Below are positions 1 to 4,953 of a stretch of 6,419 nucleotides of DNA, in pieces. The number at the start of each line of letters is the position of its first letter. The stretch's first letter is position 1. This stretch comes from Phoenicibacter congonensis (GTDB taxonomy: Bacteria; Actinomycetota; Coriobacteriia; Coriobacteriales; Eggerthellaceae), in assembly GCA_030530045.1 (NCBI GenBank), contig JAUMVS010000083.1, positions 1 to 6,419 of the forward strand, given 5' to 3'. A program made the translations under genes and the position numbers. A model generated the notes under the pieces. The model saw nothing but the letters and a program-made list of their open reading frames with translations, had not been told where the DNA came from and made no database searches.

Positions 1-633
1 GTTTTGGGAAATTCCGAGCGCATCGCTGTGCTTTCAGGACCAACTCATGCAGAAGAAGTCATCAAGCAAGTCTACAGCGCAGCCACTTGTGCCTGCGAAA
101 ACATGAATCTTGCAAACAAGCTTCGCGACATGTTCTCATGCAGCTATTTCCGCGTCTACACTTCAAACGACGTCTTTGGTGTTGAACTTTGCGCGACTTT
201 CAAAAACGTAATCGCAATTGCAGTTGGCTTGAGTTATGGCCTTGGCTATGGCGATAACACTGCTGCGCTCATCATCACTCGCGGCGTTGCCGAGATGGGA
301 CGCATGGTCGCAGCTGCCGGCGGTAAGGCCACAACTTGCCAAGGTTTAGCTGGCATCGGAGACATGGTTGTAACTTGCATGTCGCAGCATTCGAGAAACC
401 GTCGTTTTGGCGAAAATTACCTTGCAAAGGGCAAGTCGCTCGACGACTTCAAAGCCGAAACAAAGATGGTTGTGGAGGGCGCAATCGCTGCCCAAAACCT
501 GCAGACACTTTCACAGAAATACGACGTAGAACTACCAATTACCAATATGATTAACGATGTCATTTGGAACGGCCGCGACGTTCATGAAGCAGTCGAGGGG
601 CTTTCCACGCGTCCATTGAAAGAAGAGTTCTAA
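1..633 (+). CDS. gpsA: NAD(P)H-dependent glycerol-3-phosphate dehydrogenase, 3' part
   Basis: This cytoplasmic enzyme reduces dihydroxyacetone phosphate to sn-glycerol 3-phosphate, the backbone for phospholipids. The reading frame is open from base 1, so the gene starts outside the window. The 210 visible residues are roughly the last 60% of a family usually near 330-345 residues; the N-terminal Rossmann NAD-binding half is mostly missing. Window codons 12-19 read SGPTHAEE, the family's GP[ST]xAEE motif. Codons 68-70 are KNV, with K68 (bases 202-204) at the catalytic lysine. DNTAALIITRG (85-95), LAGIGD (116-121) and SRNRRFG (131-137) are the C-terminal substrate-binding motifs. It ends with TAA at 631-633, then an AT-rich gap with a promoter, so it is probably transcribed separately from the pyr genes. 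The identification is secure. A TTG at 4-6 lies inside the conserved domain and is not the start. Confidence 0.95.
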   Translation, partial: VLGNSERIAVLSGPTHAEEVIKQVYSAATCACENMNLANKLRDMFSCSYFRVYTSNDVFGVELCATFKNVIAIAVGLSYGLGYGDNTAALIITRGVAEMGRMVAAAGGKATTCQGLAGIGDMVVTCMSQHSRNRRFGENYLAKGKSLDDFKAETKMVVEGAIAAQNLQTLSQKYDVELPITNMINDVIWNGRDVHEAVEGLSTRPLKEEF

Positions 634-643
634 TTTTCATTTC

Positions 644-668
644 TTATTGATTAATTTCAATAATTTTT
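644..668 (+). terminator. possible weak intrinsic terminator of gpsA
   Basis: A 7-base inverted repeat, TTATTGA (644-650) and TCAATAA (657-663), encloses a 6-base loop and is followed by five T residues (664-668). It sits 10 bases after the gpsA stop, where a terminator is expected. The stem has only one G-C pair, so it would be weak. The surroundings are AT-rich enough for such a repeat to arise by chance. Confidence 0.35.
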
Positions 669-695
669 AAGAAAAACAAACAGTTCCTATATAAT
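667..695 (+). promoter_or_regulatory. predicted sigma-70-type promoter of the pyr operon
   Basis: A perfect TATAAT -10 box lies at 690-695. Seventeen bases upstream, TTAAGA (667-672) matches four of six positions of the TTGACA -35 consensus. Transcription would start near 701-703, placing the first base almost exactly at the foot of the PyrR-binding stem (702) and giving a leader of about 115 nucleotides before pyrR. The agreement between promoter spacing and the RNA element supports the call. The -35 box is weak and there is no TG extension before the -10. Confidence 0.7.
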
Positions 696-701
696 TTTAG
701 G

Positions 702-737
702 CGTCTTTAAAAGCGGCACAGAGAGGCTGACAAGACG
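702..737 (+). promoter_or_regulatory. PyrR-binding RNA stem-loop (PYRR element)
   Basis: The RNA can form a lower stem of six perfect pairs, CGUCUU (702-707) with AAGACG (732-737). Above an internal loop (708-713 and 730-731) lies a short upper stem, CGGC (714-717) with GGCU shifted by one, so that C714-G729, G715-U728, G716-C727 and C717-G726 pair; A718 and G725 flank the loop. The loop CAGAGA (719-724) fits the CNGNGA hexaloop known for PyrR binding sites, and the stretch CAGAGAGGCTGACAAG (719-734) closely resembles known PyrR-bound leaders. In those systems PyrR with UMP or UTP binds this element to lower pyr expression. Only one copy is visible, directly upstream of pyrR. Confidence 0.85.
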
Positions 738-785
738 AGCAAAAATATTCTATTTTTTAAGCAGCATGCTTATATCTTCGCATCG

Positions 786-811
786 CTCTCTTTGTGCTCT
801 GAGTTAAGGAG
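786..811 (+). promoter_or_regulatory. candidate hairpin sequestering the pyrR ribosome-binding site
   Basis: CTCTTT (788-793) can pair with the Shine-Dalgarno AAGGAG (806-811) over six pairs, one of them U-G, closing a 12-base loop. The overlapping CTCTCT (786-791) is perfectly complementary to AGAGAG (720-725) in the PyrR-binding loop. The two pairings are mutually exclusive. This could let PyrR binding at 702-737 release the CU tract to block the pyrR start. The pairings are visible; the mechanism is inference. Confidence 0.4.
806..811 (+). promoter_or_regulatory. ribosome-binding site of pyrR
   Basis: AAGGAG lies six bases before the TTG at 818. It fixes the start of pyrR, since no other in-frame ATG, GTG or TTG nearby precedes the conserved region with such a site. 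Confidence 0.85.
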
Positions 812-817
812 TGGATA

Positions 818-1366
818 TTGAGCGAGAAATCCCAAAAACTCAAGTCTGTCGTCCTCAGTGAAGAGGAAATTGACAGAACCCTCACCCGCATTGCGCATCA
901 AATTCTTGAAGCAAATGACGGGGCCGACAACATCGTTTTCGTTGGTGTTGTCACAAGAGGCGATTCGCTTGCGCGACGACTTCGTCACAAGGTAATGGAA
1001 ATCGAGGGGGCCGACATCCCATATGGCAAACTCGACATCAGTTTTTACCGTGACGACTTTGCGACAAACTTTTCGCCAGAAATCAAAATGACCGACATCC
1101 GATTCAACATTGATGGCAAGGATGTAATCCTTGTCGACGACATTCTCTACACAGGCAGAACTGTGCGCAGCGCCCTAAACGCGCTCATGGACATTGGTCG
1201 TCCAAAGACAGTTCAGCTTGCGGTGCTCGTTGATCGCGGCCACCGAGAGCTGCCAATTCGCGCCGATTTTGTTGGCAAGAATGTCCCTTCCTCTTCCCAA
1301 GAAGATGTGAAGTTGTTCCTAGAAGAAGTTGACGGACGCAGTGCCGTTGAGATTTACGAAAAATAA
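818..1366 (+). CDS. pyrR: bifunctional pyr operon regulator / uracil phosphoribosyltransferase PyrR
   Basis: PyrR is a cytoplasmic RNA-binding protein with a phosphoribosyltransferase fold. With uridine nucleotides it binds stem-loops in pyr leaders and represses them; many members also convert uracil and PRPP to UMP. The 182-residue product matches the usual length of about 180. VVTRGDSLARRL (44-55) is an early family block and FYRDD lies at 76-80. VILVDDILYTGRT (103-115) is the PRPP-binding signature, and LVDRGHRELPIRADFVGKN (137-155) is the highly conserved C-terminal family block. The TTG start at 818 is chosen for its AAGGAG site and correct N-terminal length. It is the first gene of the operon and lies directly downstream of its own target RNA, so autoregulation is likely. 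The stop overlaps the pyrB ribosome-binding site. Function is secure; how much enzyme activity it has cannot be read from sequence. Confidence 0.96.
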   Translation: MSEKSQKLKSVVLSEEEIDRTLTRIAHQILEANDGADNIVFVGVVTRGDSLARRLRHKVMEIEGADIPYGKLDISFYRDDFATNFSPEIKMTDIRFNIDGKDVILVDDILYTGRTVRSALNALMDIGRPKTVQLAVLVDRGHRELPIRADFVGKNVPSSSQEDVKLFLEEVDGRSAVEIYEK

Positions 1367-1371
1367 GGAGG
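1365..1371 (+). promoter_or_regulatory. ribosome-binding site of pyrB
   Basis: AAGGAGG overlaps the last two bases of the pyrR TAA stop and sits six bases before the TTG at 1378. It supports a TTG start for pyrB and coupling of pyrB translation to pyrR. A TTG at 1373 is out of frame. Confidence 0.85.
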
Positions 1372-1377
1372 GTTGCT

Positions 1378-2322
1378 TTGGGTTTTAGGCACAAAGACCT
1401 GATTGATCTGCGCGAATACACCGCAGACGAAATCATGTTAATTCTTGAAAACGCACGTCGTTTTCGCGCTGTAAACGAAAGGGCTGTTAAACAGGTTCCA
1501 ACGCTGAAAGGCGCCACAATCGTCAACATGTTTAACGAGCCATCAACAAGAACACGTTCAAGTTTTGAAATCGCGGAGAAGCGTTTGAGCGCAAACAGCT
1601 TGAACTTTGGCGGCTCTTCTACGTCCACCGTTAAAGGTGAGAGCCTCGTCGACACTGTTTGCACACTTTGCTCCTACAAAGTCGATTTGATTGTAGTTCG
1701 CGACCGTCACGCCGGCGTTCCGAAGAAGATTTCGGAAGTCTCAGGCGTGCACGTAATTGACGCAGGCGACGGCAAACATCAGCACCCAACGCAGGCACTT
1801 CTTGACCTGTACTCAATTTGGGAGCGCTTCGGTCATCTTGATGGCCTCCACGTTGGAATCGTTGGCGACATTTCGCACTCGCGCGTTTGCGGCTCGCTCA
1901 TTCCGGCACTGAAAATCATGGGAGCAAAAGTCACAGTTGTTGCTCCTCCGACAGTTATGCCTGCTCAAGTTGAGGTTCTTGGAGCCGATTATTCAACGAG
2001 CAATTTCTACGAAGCTCTTCCTGAGTTCGACGTAGTTTATATGCTGCGCGTGCAGCACGAGCGCATTGAGGGCGCACCTTTCCCTTCAATTCGCGAATAT
2101 CACCAGCGCTTCGGTCTCACAAAAGAGCACGAGCATCTGATGAAGCCACACGCGATTGTGTGCCACCCAGGCCCAATCAACCGCGGCGTTGAGCTTGACA
2201 GCTACATGGCCGACCACCCTGAGCGCTCGGTAATCCTAGACCAGGTTTACGCTGGTATTCTTGTGAGAATGGCATCTATGTATCTTTTGTTGGGAGGCGA
2301 TAGTGATGGCCTTGATTCTTAA
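1378..2322 (+). CDS. pyrB: aspartate carbamoyltransferase catalytic subunit
   Basis: This enzyme condenses carbamoyl phosphate with L-aspartate to form N-carbamoyl-L-aspartate, the committed step of pyrimidine synthesis; it works as a trimer in the cytoplasm. The 314-residue length is typical. EPSTRTRSSFE (54-64) binds carbamoyl phosphate, and STVKGES (83-89) is the loop that supplies the neighbouring subunit's serine and lysine. HQHPTQALLD (134-143), GDISHSRV (163-170), MLRVQHER (222-229) and HPGPINRG (263-270) complete the carbamoyl-phosphate and aspartate sites. MLRVQHER and the following FPSIREY favour aspartate over ornithine carbamoyltransferase. The TTG start follows a strong AAGGAGG site, with only 11 bases between it and pyrR. 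Its last 17 bases overlap pyrC. No pyrI-like regulatory subunit is seen in the window, so it may be a simple trimeric enzyme or one associated with PyrC. Confidence 0.97.
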   Translation: MGFRHKDLIDLREYTADEIMLILENARRFRAVNERAVKQVPTLKGATIVNMFNEPSTRTRSSFEIAEKRLSANSLNFGGSSTSTVKGESLVDTVCTLCSYKVDLIVVRDRHAGVPKKISEVSGVHVIDAGDGKHQHPTQALLDLYSIWERFGHLDGLHVGIVGDISHSRVCGSLIPALKIMGAKVTVVAPPTVMPAQVEVLGADYSTSNFYEALPEFDVVYMLRVQHERIEGAPFPSIREYHQRFGLTKEHEHLMKPHAIVCHPGPINRGVELDSYMADHPERSVILDQVYAGILVRMASMYLLLGGDSDGLDS

Positions 2323-3598
2323 AGGCGGACGCGTCATTGACCCGCAAGTTGGCATCGACGGGATTGCTGATGTGCTGGTAGAAGACGGAAAAATTAAAAG
2401 CGTTGGAGCAAGCATCGTCACAAAAGATGCAGAAGTGCTCGACTGCTCTGGAAAAATTGTTGTGCCTGGCCTCGTTGATGCGCACGTTCATTTGCGCGAG
2501 CCTGGCTTTGAGCACAAAGAAGACATCGAAAGCGGCACTCGTGCGGCAGTTCGCGGCGGCTTCACAACAGTTTGTGCAATGCCAAACACGAACCCATGCA
2601 TCGACGATGCTGTTGGTGTTGAATATGTAAAGGCAATTGCCGAGAAAAAAGGAAAGTGCAAGGTTGAGGTTTCGGGCGCTTGCACCTGCGAGCGTGCGGG
2701 CGAAACACTTTCCGACATGGGCGACATGTGGGACCACGGCGTTCGTATGTTTACCGATGATGGTTCTGGCATTCAAAAAGCTGGCATCATGCGCCTTGTC
2801 ATGGATTACGCTTCGCAGTTTGACTGCGTAGTTTCTGTGCACGCGCAAGACGACTCACTCGTTGGAGATGGCCAGGTAAACGAGGGCAAATGCTCAACTC
2901 GCCTCGGCCTTTCTCCATGGCCTGCAGAAGGTGAGGAAGTCGAGATCGAGCGCGACATTTCAATGTGCCGCTTGACTGGCTGCCCACTTCACATTCAGCA
3001 CATCACAACAGCTCGTGCACTTCAACTCGTGAAGAATGCTAAGGCAGAAGGCCTGCCTGTGACTTGCGAAGTCACACCTCATCACCTCTTCTTCACAGAA
3101 GATGACATCGATGACACCTACCCAACAAACCTCAAAGTTAACCCACCTCTTCGCACCGCAGCTGATGCTGAGGCTCTGCGCGAAGGCGTTGTAAATGGCG
3201 ACGTTGATATCATCGTCACCGACCACGCGCCACATGCAGCCTACGAAAAAGACCGCGAGTTCGAGCTTGCTCCTTTCGGAATGACTGGCATCGAAACTTC
3301 GCTTGCTGCAATCAACACACACCTCGTGAAAACTGGTCGCATCGACTACAACAAACTTGTTGAGTTAATGTCAGTCAAGCCTCGCGAGATTTTGCGCATT
3401 GCACCAGTTAAACTTGAAGAAGGAAATGTTGCCGACATTACAGTGTTTGACCCTGATGTCGCTTGGACAGTTGGGGAAGACGGCTACGCCTCGAAGGCCG
3501 ATAACTGCGGTTTTGACGGCAAAGAGCTCACTGGTCGTGCAACTGATGTTGTTATTAATGGAAATCTAGTAATGGAAGCTGGCGATCTCGACGATTAA
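2306..3598 (+). CDS. pyrC: dihydroorotase, type I
   Basis: This zinc amidohydrolase reversibly cyclises N-carbamoyl-L-aspartate to dihydroorotate. The 430 residues fit the longer type I bacterial class, not the roughly 350-residue E. coli type. From the ATG at 2306, DAHVHLREPG (58-67) provides metal ligands H60 and H62. FTDDG (149-153) gives D151, and H179, H232 in HIQHITTA and D306 in TDHAPH follow. This order matches type I enzymes that use aspartate instead of a carboxylated lysine. MPNTNP (92-97) and NLKVNPPLR (275-283) are substrate-side motifs. GGGAGG at 2292-2297 lies eight bases before the ATG; a GTG at 2303 is a possible but less well spaced start. The start lies inside pyrB, so translation is probably coupled. 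The product follows PyrB in the pathway, and channelling between the two is known in some type I systems. Confidence 0.96.
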   Translation: MALILKGGRVIDPQVGIDGIADVLVEDGKIKSVGASIVTKDAEVLDCSGKIVVPGLVDAHVHLREPGFEHKEDIESGTRAAVRGGFTTVCAMPNTNPCIDDAVGVEYVKAIAEKKGKCKVEVSGACTCERAGETLSDMGDMWDHGVRMFTDDGSGIQKAGIMRLVMDYASQFDCVVSVHAQDDSLVGDGQVNEGKCSTRLGLSPWPAEGEEVEIERDISMCRLTGCPLHIQHITTARALQLVKNAKAEGLPVTCEVTPHHLFFTEDDIDDTYPTNLKVNPPLRTAADAEALREGVVNGDVDIIVTDHAPHAAYEKDREFELAPFGMTGIETSLAAINTHLVKTGRIDYNKLVELMSVKPREILRIAPVKLEEGNVADITVFDPDVAWTVGEDGYASKADNCGFDGKELTGRATDVVINGNLVMEAGDLDD

Positions 3599-3656
3599 TT
3601 TAGCAGAAGAAATCTTAAAGAACACCACTAAAGAGGGCAGAAAACCTGCGCTGCTC
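3594..3656 (+). other. carA: probable N-terminal coding extension of carA with non-canonical start
   Basis: The carA frame is open upstream of the GTG at 3657 back to a stop at 3570-3572. The codons just before the GTG encode GRKPALLV, which continues into LEDG and reproduces the first beta-strand of CarA (compare KSALLVLEDG in E. coli). No ATG, GTG or TTG is available in this stretch. Possible rare starts are ATT at 3594, which shares its last T with the pyrC TAA (452-residue product), ATC at 3612, and CTG at 3651 (433 residues). AGAGGG at 3632-3637 is the only purine-rich site nearby and stands 13 bases before the CTG. I think the strand is translated, but I cannot choose the start. Confidence 0.5.
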
Positions 3657-4952
3657 GTGCTGGAGGACGGCACGAGCTTTCGCGGGTTCGCTTGTGGTGC
3701 CAGCGGAACGGCATTCGGCGAAATTTGCTTCAACACAACTTTGGAAGGTTACCTCGAGGTAATCACCGACCCAAGTTACGCTGGGCAAATCGTGACGATG
3801 ACCTACCCGCAAATTGGAAATTACGGCGTGAACCTTGACGACTGTCAGTCGGCAACGCCAGCACTTCGCGGCCTTGTTGTTCGTGACATGTGTCAAACAC
3901 CTTCAAACTTCAGAAGCATGATGACGCTGCCTGAGTTTTTAACGAAGAACAACATTGTTGCGATTGAAGGCGTCGACACACGTGCGTTGGTTCGCCACAT
4001 TCGCGACTTTGGAGCTCAAAAAGCAGCAGTTTCAACTGTGGTTCTCGATGAGGAGCAACTCCTTGCAGAAGTGAAAGACTCTCCATCAATCGTTGGACAG
4101 AACCTCGTAAAAACTGTTTCGCGTGCATCGGTTGATTCGTTTGACGAACTTCCTGAGTCGCAGGCGTTTGCATTTATGCAGCCAGCCGAGAAGAAGTACA
4201 AAGTTGTTGCCTATGATTGCGGCGCAAAGCTTGCAATTCTGCAAAACCTTGTGCGCTGCGGCTGCGAGCCCACAGTTGTTCCTTGGAACACACCAGCGGC
4301 AGACGTCCTGGAAATGCACCCTGACGGCGTGTTTTTCTCAAATGGTCCTGGCGATCCAGATGCCGTAAGCGAGACCTACGAACAGGTTCGCGAAATCATC
4401 GGCAAAGTTCCAGTGTTTGGAATTTGCCTTGGCCACCAAATGTTGAGCATCGCAGCAGGTGCCAAAATTGAGAAGCTGAAATATGGCCATCGCGGCGGCA
4501 ACGAGCCAGTTATGAATCTTCTGACTCGTCGCGTTGAGGTCACTTCTCAAAACCACGGCTTTGGCTGCGTCTTTTCTTCCCTTGGTGTTCTGGAAGATGA
4601 ATTCAGCGACGTTGAAATTCCAGAAGGCTTGAACGGTTCAGCAGAAGACCTTCGCGCTTGGGTAAAAGCAGGCGTTGCTCCTGTTGTTAAGAATGAGAAA
4701 TATGGCAGAATTCGCCTTACGCATGTGAACTTGAACGACGGAACGCCAGAAGGAATTCAGTTCCTCGACGTGCCAGCGTTTTGCGTGCAATATCACCCAG
4801 AGGCAAACCCTGGCCCAACCGACTCGCATTATTTGTTCACAGCTTTCACACGCTTGATGGATGGCGATGAGGATTACCTAAACATCGACATTGCAAAAGA
4901 CCGACTTTCGGGCTGGAAGTTTGGAAGTGCAGCTGAGGGGAAGGTGAACTAG
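3657..4952 (+). CDS. carA: carbamoyl-phosphate synthase small (glutaminase) subunit
   Basis: CarA hydrolyses glutamine and passes ammonia to CarB for carbamoyl phosphate synthesis. Coordinates begin at the first ordinary start codon, GTG 3657 (431 residues), but the true start is probably upstream; see 3594-3656. The N-terminal CarA domain shows FGEICFNTTLEGYLEVITDPSY (20-41) with TYPQIGNYGVN after it. The class I glutamine amidotransferase domain begins around 182. FFSNGPGDP (226-234) forms the oxyanion region, GICLGHQ (255-261) carries nucleophile C257, and QYHPEA (378-383) carries H380 and E382. Between QNHGFG (298-303) and LTHVNLNDGT (354-363) there are about 45-50 residues, clearly longer than in E. 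coli CarA (382 residues in all), and the C-terminus is also extended. It ends one base before carB, its subunit partner. Confidence 0.95.
   Translation: MLEDGTSFRGFACGASGTAFGEICFNTTLEGYLEVITDPSYAGQIVTMTYPQIGNYGVNLDDCQSATPALRGLVVRDMCQTPSNFRSMMTLPEFLTKNNIVAIEGVDTRALVRHIRDFGAQKAAVSTVVLDEEQLLAEVKDSPSIVGQNLVKTVSRASVDSFDELPESQAFAFMQPAEKKYKVVAYDCGAKLAILQNLVRCGCEPTVVPWNTPAADVLEMHPDGVFFSNGPGDPDAVSETYEQVREIIGKVPVFGICLGHQMLSIAAGAKIEKLKYGHRGGNEPVMNLLTRRVEVTSQNHGFGCVFSSLGVLEDEFSDVEIPEGLNGSAEDLRAWVKAGVAPVVKNEKYGRIRLTHVNLNDGTPEGIQFLDVPAFCVQYHPEANPGPTDSHYLFTAFTRLMDGDEDYLNIDIAKDRLSGWKFGSAAEGKVN
4937..4944 (+). promoter_or_regulatory. ribosome-binding site of carB
   Basis: GGGGAAGG lies at the end of carA, nine bases before the carB ATG at 4954. 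The site is purine-rich but not a perfect AGGAGG. Coupling to carA termination at 4950-4952 probably helps initiation. Confidence 0.6.
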
Positions 4953-4953
4953 C

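Noticed and set aside
701..817. Classical intrinsic terminator/antiterminator pair in the pyr leader
   Set aside because: No G+C-rich stem followed directly by a T-run was found. The one T-run (753-758) is preceded only by an AT-only repeat, and the 758-772 hairpin is followed by TATATCTTCG, not by a T tract.
1185..1664. 159-codon open frame on the minus strand across the pyrR-pyrB junction
   Set aside because: It is antisense to the conserved ends of two well-identified genes, has low-complexity composition and matches no family I recognise.
1378..2322. Ornithine carbamoyltransferase instead of aspartate carbamoyltransferase
   Set aside because: The HPGPINRG and MLRVQHER motifs, the absence of the ornithine-enzyme HCLP motif and the position in a pyr operon all favour PyrB.
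2276..2848. 190-codon open frame on the minus strand opposite pyrC
   Set aside because: It lies antisense to a clear dihydroorotase, shows no recognisable family and no good ribosome-binding site. It is best explained by the codon bias of the gene it shadows.
3573..3660. Frameshift joining pyrC and carA into a fusion
   Set aside because: PyrC reaches a natural C-terminal end with a TAA, and both proteins have full domains. The only question is the carA start; a small sequencing error there remains possible but cannot be shown.
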